DNA from: Planctomycetales bacterium
Lineage (GTDB): Bacteria; Planctomycetota; Planctomycetia; Isosphaerales; Isosphaeraceae
Direction: 5' to 3'
Length of the DNA stretch: 8,631 nt
NCBI GenBank assembly: GCA_027435495.1
Contig: DAHZZC010000743.1
Span: forward strand, 1 to 8,631
Translations under genes and position numbers: made by a program
Notes under the pieces: generated by a model
Seen by the model: the letters and a program-made list of their open reading frames with translations, nothing else
Told to the model about the DNA's origin: nothing
Database searches by the model: none
Part shown: positions 1 to 6,123 of the stretch, in pieces
Layout: each line of letters starts with the position of its first letter
Numbering within the stretch: the stretch's first letter is position 1

Positions 1-124
1 CGTCGCTGAGAAGCTTGAAGACCTGGGCCAGTTCGCGGACGGATTGATCGGAGACCTCGGTCCCCGCGGTCGACGCGGCATGCCCATTGGTTTCCGACCC
101 GCGCTTGGTTTCCTTGCGTGGCAT
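1..124 (-). CDS. ArsR/SmtB-family transcriptional regulator, N-terminal fragment (cut by window edge)
   Basis: Reading leftwards from an ATG at 124-122 gives 41 open codons before the window ends, so only the N-terminus is visible. The first ~27 residues are polar and low in complexity (MPRKETKRGSETNG...), followed by SVRELAQVFKLLSD. That segment matches the first helix of the winged helix-turn-helix of ArsR-type repressors, whose family motif continues as DPTRLRIL. Such proteins are small dimeric repressors, often sensing metals or other small ligands and often autoregulated. The metal- or ligand-binding residues lie outside the window, so the inducer cannot be guessed. A weak GAGG lies about 10 bases before the ATG. 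The hairpin-rich gap at 125-481 is its upstream region. Family assignment rests on one short motif, and another winged-helix family remains possible. Confidence 0.7.
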   Translation of the reverse strand, partial: MPRKETKRGSETNGHAASTAGTEVSDQSVRELAQVFKLLSD

Positions 125-185
125 AGGTGATAAACCTCGAACCTTTCTGGGGAGATGGAGCCCGCACCGCCGTACCCGAAGGCGG

Positions 186-211
186 ACCCTTCGCTCCCGG
201 AGAGGAAGGGT
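186..211. repeat. Inverted repeat, strong hairpin
   Basis: ACCCTTC (186-192) pairs with GAAGGGT (205-211), and inside it CTC (194-196) pairs with GAG (202-204), leaving one bulged base and a 5-base loop. This gives ten base pairs in a 26-base element. It lies about 60 bases upstream of the ArsR-type start codon, so on the minus strand it would sit in that gene's leader or promoter. No T-run follows on either strand, so it is not a standard terminator. Operator or leader structure is inference. Confidence 0.5.
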
Positions 212-363
212 ATCGACGTGGGAGAACCAGCGTGCGGGATAGGCTTTCCAAAAAAGAGGCAAGCCACGGGCCGAAGCGCTCAGAGGCCCGCCACGATCAA
301 ACAGCGGGGGAGCTGGGTGCGATGCCCAGCCCAGGGTCCCGCCACGGTCGTTCGCAATTGTCT

Positions 364-382
364 GGGGGATGACCGCTCCCCC
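364..382. repeat. Inverted repeat GGGGGA/TCCCCC
   Basis: GGGGGA (364-369) pairs with TCCCCC (377-382) around a 7-base loop. It lies about 100 bases past the dapA stop on the minus strand. No T-run follows on that strand, so a rho-independent terminator is not supported. It may be part of a larger folded RNA with the neighbouring hairpin at 312-330 (GCTGGG/CCCAGC). Confidence 0.4.
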
Positions 383-481
383 TTCACGAGACGGGACACG
401 GCACCGCTCGGGGGGAGGGTGGAGTTACCGATGTTCGGCAATCATCTATCAGTAATTTGACTCATCAATCTATTATGCAGC

Positions 482-1372
482 CTAGGTCAAGAGGCCATTG
501 CGGACGAGGTTGAGGCGGACGATTTCGACACCCCGCTCATCGAGCGGGCAAAGTGGGAGCCGGACCTCGTTTCGACATCGGCCGAGCAGGGCGAGGGCGG
601 CCTTGACCGGGATCGGATTGGGGGCGAGGCCAAGGAGGTCGCGGGACATCGGGAAGAGGCGTGCGTGTCGATCCCGAGCCTCCTCGACTCGACCGGCCCG
701 ATAGGCCTCAACCATTGCCATCACATCACGAGGGACCAGATTTCCCACCACGGAGACGACTCCTTCCGCACCGACCGAGAGCATCGGAAGCGTGAGCGAA
801 TCGTCTCCGGAAAGGATCGTCAGGTCGGTCCGGGTCACCAGCTCGCTGACCTGATCGAGCGAGCCGGAGGCTTCCTTCACAGCGACAATCGGGCCGAGCT
901 TGGCCAGCCGTTCGATTGTCTCGGGCTCGACGTTCCGCCCGGTCCTCGCAGGAATGTTGTACAGGACGATCGGGATTTCCACCGCCTCAGCAATCGCGGC
1001 GAAGTGGCGGTACAGGCCCTCCTGGTTCGGCCGGTTGTAGTACGGAGCCACGGAAAGCGCGGCGTCGGCCCCGGCCCGTGCGGCGAACCGGGTCAGGCGG
1101 ATCGCCTCGGCGGTCGAGTTCGACCCCGTGCCGGCCATCACCCTGGCCCGGCCGGAGGCGGCCTCGATCACAGTTGCGATCACGCGTTCGTGCTCTTCAT
1201 GAGAGAGCGTCGGCGATTCGCCCGTGGTCCCGACCGGGCTGAGGATTGGGGTCCCCTGCTCGATGTGCCACTCGACCAGGCGTCGCAGCCCATCCTCATC
1301 CACGGCCCCGTCCCGAAAGGGGGTGACGAGGGCGACTGTACATCCGGCGAATTCCCGACCTTTGGTAGGCAT
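482..1372 (-). CDS. dapA: 4-hydroxy-tetrahydrodipicolinate synthase (DapA)
   Basis: A 296-residue protein, typical for the family. It condenses pyruvate with aspartate semialdehyde in the cytoplasm, the first committed step to diaminopimelate and lysine. It is a TIM barrel with the expected landmarks: SPVGTTGESPTLS (45-57) with the active-site threonines, Tyr111/Tyr112, YNIPARTG (138-145) with catalytic Tyr138 and substrate-binding Arg143, and VAVKEASG (163-170) with Schiff-base Lys166. These residues favour DapA over N-acetylneuraminate lyase-type relatives. I chose the ATG at 1372; a TTG two codons upstream (1378) is possible, but neither has a good ribosome site (only GGA six bases before the ATG). 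The gene stands alone, with gaps of about 355 bases on each side, and no other lysine genes are nearby. No lysine riboswitch is evident upstream. Confidence 0.95.
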   Translation of the reverse strand: MPTKGREFAGCTVALVTPFRDGAVDEDGLRRLVEWHIEQGTPILSPVGTTGESPTLSHEEHERVIATVIEAASGRARVMAGTGSNSTAEAIRLTRFAARAGADAALSVAPYYNRPNQEGLYRHFAAIAEAVEIPIVLYNIPARTGRNVEPETIERLAKLGPIVAVKEASGSLDQVSELVTRTDLTILSGDDSLTLPMLSVGAEGVVSVVGNLVPRDVMAMVEAYRAGRVEEARDRHARLFPMSRDLLGLAPNPIPVKAALALLGRCRNEVRLPLCPLDERGVEIVRLNLVRNGLLT

Positions 1373-1502
1373 GCGCAATCCGGGGGGGCGAGGTGCTGAG
1401 CGAGTCGTCAGCCGACGGTCACTCAGGCGTCATGAGCGTGTTCAAGGGGTTTTCGTCCGAACATCTCGCGGAGAAGTTCCGGCACGACGGAGATTGGTCC
1501 GG

Positions 1503-1531
1503 ACCCTAAGTTCATAACACCATGGTTTCAA
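1503..1531 (-). promoter_or_regulatory. Candidate dapA promoter (weak)
   Basis: On the minus strand TTGAAA (1531-1526) is followed after 17 bases by TAGGGT (1508-1503). The -35 matches five of six sigma-70 positions and the -10 only three. An overlapping alternative pairs TCGACA (1537-1532) with TATGAA (1516-1511) at a short 15-base spacing. It lies about 130-160 bases before the dapA ATG and just past the inverted repeat at 1570-1610, a sensible order. The call is tentative. Confidence 0.25.
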
Positions 1532-1569
1532 TGTCGAAAAATCTTAAGGAGATCGTCCTCGAAAGGGAA

Positions 1570-1610
1570 GTCGAATCGGGCCTCAGAACTCCATTTTTTC
1601 CCGATTCGGC
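1570..1610 (-). terminator. Inverted repeat, possible terminator of the pcrA-pdxJ transcript
   Basis: CGAATCGGG (1572-1580) and CCCGATTCG (1600-1608) are perfect 9-base arms, extendable to 11 pairs with one G-T wobble, around a 19-base loop. The loop contains six As when read on the minus strand. The element lies about 118 bases past the pdxJ stop. On the minus strand the stem is followed by a pyrimidine-rich stretch (ACTTCCCTTT) rather than a clean T-run, so terminator function is only plausible. Its place between pdxJ and the candidate dapA promoter also allows an operator role. Confidence 0.4.
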
Positions 1611-1727
1611 GCCGGGCTTGCCGATAATGGCTTTGTGTATGCTCCGGTTGGCGTAGAAAGCAATCACGTTCGCTTCCAACAGTTCAGTAATCCGTGTTGA
1701 TCCGGCGCGGCATCGCGGTGGTGGAGC

Positions 1728-2468
1728 TCAGCCGTCGATCGAGGCGGCCGAGGTCCGATCGATGGCGTCCTTCATCTCACGGACAGCCTGGGTGAGGCCG
1801 ACCAGGACGGCTCGGCAGATGATACTGTGGCCGATATTGAGTTCGGCCATTCGGGGGATATGGGCGACATCGGCGACGTTCCGATAGTTGAGCCCGTGGC
1901 CTGCATGCAGGCCGAGTCGGGCGGCGACCAGCGCCTCGCCCGAGCGACGCAGGGCCTCCAGTTCGCGGAGCCGTTCCGGTCCCTCGGGAGCCTCGGCGTA
2001 CCGGCCGGTATGCAACTCGGCCGCAGCGACGCCAAGGGCCACGGTCGCGTCGACCTGGCGGGGATCGGGATCGATGAAGAGGGAGACCTCGATGCCGGCG
2101 TGCTCCAGTCTTCGGACAGCCTCGCCCACGCGGTCGATCTGACCGGCAACGTCGAGGCCGCCCTCTGTCGTCAGCTCCTCGCGACGCTCGGGGACGAGTG
2201 TGACCTGGTCGGGCTTTGCCTGGAGAGCCAACTCAACGATTTCGGGCGCGACCGCCATCTCGAGGTTCAGCCGAACCTGGACGGTCTCGCGGAGCAATCG
2301 AAGGTCGCGATCCTGGATGTGGCGGCGATCCTCGCGTAGGTGAATGGTGATTCCGTCGGCGCCACCGAGCTCGGCCAGGGCCGCGGCCCAGACCGGGTCG
2401 GGCTCGCGCCCGCCCCGGGCTTGTCGGAGGGTCGCCACATGATCGATGTTCACACCCAGACGCGGCAT
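1728..2468 (-). CDS. pdxJ: Pyridoxine 5'-phosphate synthase (PdxJ)
   Basis: A 246-residue cytoplasmic enzyme of the DXP-dependent vitamin B6 pathway. It joins deoxyxylulose 5-phosphate with 3-amino-2-oxopropyl phosphate to make pyridoxine 5'-phosphate. The full family signature is present: GVNIDHVATLRQARGG (5-20), IHLREDRRHI (42-51) with catalytic His43, LNLEMA (67-72) with Glu70, LVPERREELTTEGG (91-104), LFIDPD (130-135), ELHTGRYA (151-158), GLHAGHGLNY (186-195) with His191, and ELNIGHSIICRAVLVGL (209-225). The ATG at 2468 has a strong AAGGAGA site (2476-2482) about seven bases upstream. Only 47 bases separate it from the end of pcrA on the same strand, so co-transcription is likely. That partner is functionally unrelated; pdxJ is next to acpS in many proteobacteria, and here acpS lies nearby but on the far side of pcrA and on the other strand. 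Confidence 0.97.
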   Translation of the reverse strand: MPRLGVNIDHVATLRQARGGREPDPVWAAALAELGGADGITIHLREDRRHIQDRDLRLLRETVQVRLNLEMAVAPEIVELALQAKPDQVTLVPERREELTTEGGLDVAGQIDRVGEAVRRLEHAGIEVSLFIDPDPRQVDATVALGVAAAELHTGRYAEAPEGPERLRELEALRRSGEALVAARLGLHAGHGLNYRNVADVAHIPRMAELNIGHSIICRAVLVGLTQAVREMKDAIDRTSAASIDG

Positions 2469-2515
2469 CAGTTTGTCTCCTTCGCCGTCTCTGTCGATCG
2501 GGACGAGGAACGGAA

Positions 2516-4780
2516 TCAGGGGGTCTTGCCGCCCCGGCCGACTGCTCGGAGCGGGGATTTCGCCAGGACGAAGGTGCGTTCGGGCCCGACGACGAACGAA
2601 ACCCGTCCTTTTCGATTGGGGCCGGCGCCGTCAACCGCGACGATCTTGCCGAGGCCGTACTCGGGGTGGACGACGCTCACGCCGGGTCGCAGCGAATCGA
2701 GGTCGACCGGCCCGGCTGCGGGGGCACCAGAAGCCGGCGTTCCGAGGGCGGCGGCGGTGGTCAAACGGAACGTCGGTGGTGCCGATGGACGCGGCTCGGG
2801 GCGGCGCGGCGGGTTGGACCGGCCGAACCAGGCGGGCCGGGGACGCCCGTACTCCTGGCCCATCTCCGAGAGGTCGCGGACCTCCATGATCTCCCCGGGA
2901 AGCTCGCTGAGGAACCGGGAGGCCAGGGTCGCCTGCTGCTGTCCCCGGAAGGATCGGAGGCAGCACCGGCTCAGGTACAGCTCGCGCCTCGCCCGGGTAA
3001 TCCCGACGAAGAGGAGTCGGCGCTCCTCCTCTAGCTCCTTGAGGTTCTCGTTGCCTCGCGAGTGGGGCAAAATATTGTCTTCAAGCGCCACGATGAAGAC
3101 GGCCGGGAACTCCAACCCCTTCGCCGCGTGGAGCGTCATCAGTGTGACGGCGCCGGTGTCCTGCTCCCATCGGTCGATCGGTGAGGCGAGAGTGATTTCG
3201 GCGAGGAAATCCTGAATCGAGCTGCCGGCGTGGACCTGGTCAAATTCACGGGCGGCGGCGACCAATTCGTCGAGGTTCGCCTGCCGGTCCTCGCCTGCCT
3301 TGAGGTCCTCGGCCAGGTGCTTGCGGTATCCTGTCCGGGCAACCATCTGGACGATGACTTCCTCGGCCGAGTGGTCGCGGAGCGCCGCCAGATCGTCGAT
3401 CAGGCGTGCGAAGTCGTCGAACGCCCGCGCCGCCTTCTCCTTCAGGCCGGAGACGGTCCAGGCTTTCCTCGCCAGGGTCAGGAGCGGGACGCCCTGCGCG
3501 CGGGCCTCGTTCGTCAGAGCGTCGACCGAGGCCTTGCCCAGACCCCGCGGTGGAACGTTCACCGCTCGGAGGAACGCCAGGTCGTCGCGAGGATTGACGA
3601 TCAGGTTCAGGTATCCGAGAACATCCTTGACCTCCTGCCGCTCGTAAAATGCCACACCGCCTATGATCTGGTAGGGGATGCGGGCGACGCGGAACGCCTG
3701 CTCGAAGGCGCGAGTGAGCGCCGTCATTCGGCAGAAGACCGCGATGTCGGAATATCCGAATTCTCCATTGCGAACCAGCCCCGCGATCCGGCCGGCGACT
3801 CCTTCGGCCTCGTCGGTTTCCCGAGGGTAGATGGTCAGTTCGACCGGGGCTCCACGGGGGTTGTCGGTCAGGAGCGACTTTGGTTTGCGATGCAGATTGT
3901 GCTGGATCAGGTGGTCGGCGACGGCCAGGATATTCTTGGTGCTCCGGTAATTCTCCTGAAGAGTGACCACGCGAGAGCCCGGGTAATCGCGTTCGAATTC
4001 GAGGATGTTCGCCAGGTCGGCGCCCCGCCATCCGTAGATGGACTGGTCGGGGTCGCCGGTCACGCAGAGGTTGGCGTGATCGACCGATAGGGCCCGGACG
4101 ATCGCGTACTGGGCCAGGTTGGTATCCTGATATTCGTCGACCAGGATGTAGCGAAACCGCCGGTCGAGGTCGGCGCGAACATCCTTGTGATTCTTGAGGA
4201 TCGCGACCATGTGGACCAGCAGGTCGTCGAAGTCGACGGCGGAGGCGGCTTGAAGGCGTTCCTCGTAGGCCTCGTAGATACGAGCGAGCAGGGCGTCCTT
4301 GTGGTCGGTGGCTCGATTTCGCCAGGCCTCGGGGCGGACGAGGTCGTTCTTGGCCCGGCTGATCAGCGACTCGATTCGCTCGGGTGTCCAGCCGGGAACG
4401 TCCCATCCGACGATGTCCATCAGATCCTTGACAGCGCGTCGGCGGTCGTTTTGATCATAAATCGAAAATGCGGGGTCAAGGCCGACGAGCTTCGCATATT
4501 TCCTCAGGAGGCGAGCACAGATGCCGTGGAACGTCCCCACCCAGACCTTCGAGTCGGGGACAAGGGCCTCGATCCGCTCGCGCATCTCGCCCGCGGCCTT
4601 GTTCGTGAAGGTGACGGCGAGAATCGAGCCGGCCGGGATTCCGGCCTCCAGCAGGTGGGCGACGCGACGGGTGATGACCCGTGTCTTGCCCGAGCCGGCA
4701 CCGGCGAGGACCAGGATCGGGCCGTTGATATGAGTGACGGCCTCTCGCTGGGAGGGCGTGAGATCGGAGAGCAGGTCCAT
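2516..4780 (-). CDS. pcrA: UvrD/PcrA-type superfamily 1A DNA helicase
   Basis: A 754-residue 3'-5' ATP-dependent DNA helicase of the UvrD/PcrA/Rep group, acting in nucleotide excision repair, mismatch repair and clearing of proteins from replicating DNA. All SF1A motifs are visible: Walker A AGAGSGKT (26-33), TFTNKAA (57-63), Walker B VDEYQDT (214-220), GDPDQSIYGWRGAD (242-255), ENYRS (276-280), VTLMTLHAAKGLEFP (545-559) and EEERRLLFVGITRAR (584-598). A Pro/Arg/Ala-rich linker (about 645-692) leads to a C-terminal segment with VVHPEYGLGKIVAV (703-716), like the PcrA tudor-like RNA polymerase-binding module. I chose the ATG at 4780 because GGA lies seven bases upstream and MDLLSDLTPSQREAV aligns with known N-termini; the ATG at 4792 adds four residues but has no ribosome site. 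A lone TATACT (-10-like) lies upstream at 4866-4871. It is probably the first gene of a unit with pdxJ. Confidence 0.96.
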   Translation of the reverse strand: MDLLSDLTPSQREAVTHINGPILVLAGAGSGKTRVITRRVAHLLEAGIPAGSILAVTFTNKAAGEMRERIEALVPDSKVWVGTFHGICARLLRKYAKLVGLDPAFSIYDQNDRRRAVKDLMDIVGWDVPGWTPERIESLISRAKNDLVRPEAWRNRATDHKDALLARIYEAYEERLQAASAVDFDDLLVHMVAILKNHKDVRADLDRRFRYILVDEYQDTNLAQYAIVRALSVDHANLCVTGDPDQSIYGWRGADLANILEFERDYPGSRVVTLQENYRSTKNILAVADHLIQHNLHRKPKSLLTDNPRGAPVELTIYPRETDEAEGVAGRIAGLVRNGEFGYSDIAVFCRMTALTRAFEQAFRVARIPYQIIGGVAFYERQEVKDVLGYLNLIVNPRDDLAFLRAVNVPPRGLGKASVDALTNEARAQGVPLLTLARKAWTVSGLKEKAARAFDDFARLIDDLAALRDHSAEEVIVQMVARTGYRKHLAEDLKAGEDRQANLDELVAAAREFDQVHAGSSIQDFLAEITLASPIDRWEQDTGAVTLMTLHAAKGLEFPAVFIVALEDNILPHSRGNENLKELEEERRLLFVGITRARRELYLSRCCLRSFRGQQQATLASRFLSELPGEIMEVRDLSEMGQEYGRPRPAWFGRSNPPRRPEPRPSAPPTFRLTTAAALGTPASGAPAAGPVDLDSLRPGVSVVHPEYGLGKIVAVDGAGPNRKGRVSFVVGPERTFVLAKSPLRAVGRGGKTP

Positions 4781-4921
4781 CGGGGCTTCCATCCTGGGAC
4801 ATCGGCGCGGCCCGAGTCCGGGGGGCCACGGCGCCGGAGTCGGCCGGGACCGCGGACAACGAACCAGTATAGCCGAGCCCCGTGACGGAGGCGATCCGAC
4901 TTGGCCTGCGACCGATGCCAC

Positions 4922-4950
4922 TTGGCCCACGAACGGACCCGAGCTACAGT
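4922..4950 (+). promoter_or_regulatory. Candidate acpS promoter
   Basis: TTGGCC (4922-4927) and TACAGT (4945-4950) are separated by exactly 17 bases; each matches four of six sigma-70 positions. The ATG of acpS lies about 80 bases further on. The sequence ACTTGGCC overlapping the -35 box also occurs at 4899-4906, 21 bases upstream, which could mark a bound protein. The call is moderate at best, because promoter consensus in this lineage is poorly defined. Confidence 0.35.
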
Positions 4951-5036
4951 GGAATCCGGCGGATCGCGGCGATTGGGGCGACGCGTCCGAGCGACGCGGC
5001 AGCTTCGGGCGCAACGCCAGAGGAAAGGCGCGGGCG

Positions 5037-5447
5037 ATGGAGATCCTGGGGATCGGCACCGATATCGTGGAGTGCCCGCGGATCGGGAAGATGATCGAGC
5101 AGCACGGCGAACTCTTTCTGCGCCGGATTTACACCGAACGCGAGATCCGGTACTGTCAGGCCCGGAAGCACGCGATCGAGCACTTCGCCGGGCGATGGGC
5201 CGCCAAGGAGGCCATTCTCAAGGCGATCGGGACGAGGCGGAGCCAGGGAATCGCCTGGACCCAGGTCGAGGTCCGCAACGGGTCCGATGGCCGCCCTCAG
5301 GTCCTCATCGGCGGCGCAGCACGCGACCTCGCTCGCGATCGCGGGATCGCCGATATCCTGATCTCGATCTCGCATTGCCGGACCTACGCGACCGCCTATG
5401 CCCTGGCTCTCGGTCGTCGTGACGCCGTGGGGGCCGCGGAAGGCTGA
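5037..5447 (+). CDS. acpS: Holo-[acyl-carrier-protein] synthase (AcpS)
   Basis: A 136-residue protein of usual family length. It transfers the 4'-phosphopantetheine arm of coenzyme A onto the conserved serine of acyl carrier protein, switching it on for fatty acid synthesis. Key features are MEILGIGTDIVECPRI (1-16) with Mg-binding Asp9, FAGRWAAKEAILKAIG (50-65) with Glu58 and the substrate-contacting WAAKEA core, and ISISHC (109-114), matching the family SLSH motif. The ATG at 5037 follows an AGGAAAGG purine stretch (5021-5028) at eight bases. Longer upstream readings run into the pcrA promoter gap and add no homology. It is divergent from pcrA and converges on the antitoxin-like gene with only four bases between stop codons and no visible terminator, so the two transcripts may overlap at their 3' ends. 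Confidence 0.95.
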   Translation: MEILGIGTDIVECPRIGKMIEQHGELFLRRIYTEREIRYCQARKHAIEHFAGRWAAKEAILKAIGTRRSQGIAWTQVEVRNGSDGRPQVLIGGAARDLARDRGIADILISISHCRTYATAYALALGRRDAVGAAEG

Positions 5448-5451
5448 ACCC

Positions 5452-5790
5452 TTACGAACTCCGACCGTTTGACTCCATCGCCTTCTCGATGTCGTCGAGC
5501 GGCACCCCTTCGAGCCGCCCGCCCAGAAGCGCCGAGAGTTGCAATCCGACCAGGACCTCGCTCGATCCCTTCCCGTCGGCGATCATATCCAGATAAGGCG
5601 CTGCGCCGACCAGGACGGCGCGGGGCTTTCCGTGGACCGTCAGCACATAGCGAACGGTTCCATCTTCCAGGTCCTTGAGAATCCCGGGTAAATTCTGGTG
5701 CAACTCCCGGCTCCCGATAATCCGGACGGGGGATTCGGGACTCCTGGGGGCGGCATTTCGAGACTTCCTCCGGCGTGAGGGCCGTTGCAT
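5452..5790 (-). CDS. Phd/YefM-type antitoxin-like protein, apparently without a toxin
   Basis: A 112-residue protein. Residues 22-70 follow the Phd/YefM antitoxin fold: VRIIGSRELHQNLPGILKDL, then a turn (EDGT) and YVLTVHGKPRAVLVGAAPYLDMI, matching the family pattern of 'ITV.HGKPVAVLV....Y'. In classical systems this half binds operator DNA as a dimer and the C-terminal half wraps the toxin. Here the tail (about 76-110, ending VPLDDIEKAMESNG) could be helical. The first ~20 residues are a very basic extension (QRPSRRRKSR), unusual for the family. GGAGA lies 12 bases before the ATG. No toxin follows, since acpS converges immediately downstream, and none is recognisable upstream. It may be a solitary regulator, an antitoxin left after toxin loss, or a partner of a toxin elsewhere. 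Confidence 0.75.
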   Translation of the reverse strand: MQRPSRRRKSRNAAPRSPESPVRIIGSRELHQNLPGILKDLEDGTVRYVLTVHGKPRAVLVGAAPYLDMIADGKGSSEVLVGLQLSALLGGRLEGVPLDDIEKAMESNGRSS

Positions 5791-6123
5791 GCGCGGAATC
5801 CATCTCCGTCAGGAGAAACGACGCGTGCCGGCGCGGCGCTATCCGTGGCCAATCGATGCGGCGTCTGGGCTCGGTCCCCGCAGTCCCGACGGACCGCGAG
5901 AGCCGGACAGGAATCCAGAACCTGTCATGATCCCCGGGCAGTGACCGGCATCGGGATGACCGCTCCGACCCGATTGTCGGAGACTGCGTCAAGTCCCGCC
6001 CGGCGACCGGCATTGCAGAAAGCCGTCTCTTCGATGCGATCGAGAATGGACGTGCTTGCCGCCAAGGGCGAAAGTATTGTACATCCGAGAGGCCCGATTG
6101 CAAGAGAGCCGGTCGAGGGCTTA
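5791..6123. other. Gap between thiolase and antitoxin-like gene
   Basis: These 333 bases contain no recognisable gene. On the minus strand there is a good promoter candidate (6076-6103). It would give the antitoxin-like gene a leader of about 280 bases. Within that leader are small hairpins, including GACAGG/CCTGTC around 5910-5930 and one formed by CGCGGTCC and GGGACTGCG just beyond it. A stop-free minus frame overlapping the thiolase end and closing at 5925 reads plausibly (LDRIEETAFCNAGRRAGLD), but it has no family match and no ribosome site. Confidence 0.5.
6076..6103 (-). promoter_or_regulatory. Candidate promoter for the antitoxin-like gene
   Basis: On the minus strand TTGCAA (6103-6098) and TACAAT (6081-6076) are spaced by 16 bases; the -10 box matches five of six positions and the -35 box four. 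It begins about 20 bases past the thiolase stop and points towards the antitoxin-like gene. This suggests that gene is transcribed independently of msrA-thiolase. Confidence 0.4.

Larger units (their letters stand above)
125..481. other. Gene-free gap upstream of the ArsR-type gene, rich in inverted repeats
   Basis: These 357 bases hold no convincing gene; open frames here lack a ribosome site and family motifs. The part next to dapA (about 436-480) is AT-rich. The rest is GC-rich and contains several separate inverted repeats: 186-211, 242-265, 267-290, 312-330 and 364-382. A 9-base direct repeat (CCCGCCACG) occurs at 287-295 and 338-346, 51 bases apart. The gap must carry the end of the dapA transcript and the promoter and leader of the ArsR-type gene. 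I compared it by eye with RNase P, tmRNA, SRP RNA, 6S and the cobalamin, SAM, fluoride, TPP and c-di-GMP riboswitches and found no convincing match. Confidence 0.6.
1373..1727. other. Gap between pdxJ and dapA
   Basis: The 355 bases between the pdxJ stop and the dapA start hold the inverted repeat at 1570-1610 and a weak promoter candidate for dapA near 1503-1531. Tiny open frames occur: 1432-1509 plus (25 codons), 1522-1656 plus (44 codons), and a minus-strand frame continuing in phase beyond the pdxJ stop to 1512. None has a ribosome site or a recognisable product. I see no RNA gene. Confidence 0.6.

Noticed and set aside
131..146. GGTTCGAGG on the minus strand, resembling a tRNA T-arm
   Set aside because: The flanking bases do not form the five-pair stem and no acceptor or anticodon arm can be drawn.
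250..290. Hairpin CGGGCC/GGCCCG with a T6 run on the minus strand, terminator-like
   Set aside because: The T-run begins 11 bases after the stem rather than directly behind it, and it lies about 190 bases past the dapA stop, so terminator function is not well supported.
421..445. GTTACCGATG, resembling the 3' end of the c-di-GMP-I (GEMM) riboswitch
   Set aside because: The conserved upstream parts of that riboswitch are not present at the right distance and no plus-strand gene follows.
1432..1509. Plus-strand 25-codon open frame (MSVFKGFSSEHLAEKF...)
   Set aside because: No ribosome site, no family match, and it lies inside the dapA upstream region; too short to support.
1522..1656. Plus-strand 44-codon open frame starting MVSMSKNLKEIV
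   Set aside because: No ribosome site, it runs through the inverted repeat at 1570-1610, and nothing is recognisable in it.
3246..4406. Long alternative-frame open reading inside the helicase gene
   Set aside because: Arg/Pro-rich shadow of pcrA in another frame, a common effect of GC-rich codons.
4734..5036. Upstream in-frame extension of acpS
   Set aside because: It overlaps the 5' end of pcrA and the divergent promoter gap, has no homology, and the ATG at 5037 has a good ribosome site and matches the family N-terminus.
4781..5059. Long N-terminal extension of the helicase
   Set aside because: Pro/Arg/Ser-rich shadow of the promoter gap and acpS start; known UvrD/PcrA proteins begin just before the Walker A motif, as the ATG at 4780 gives.
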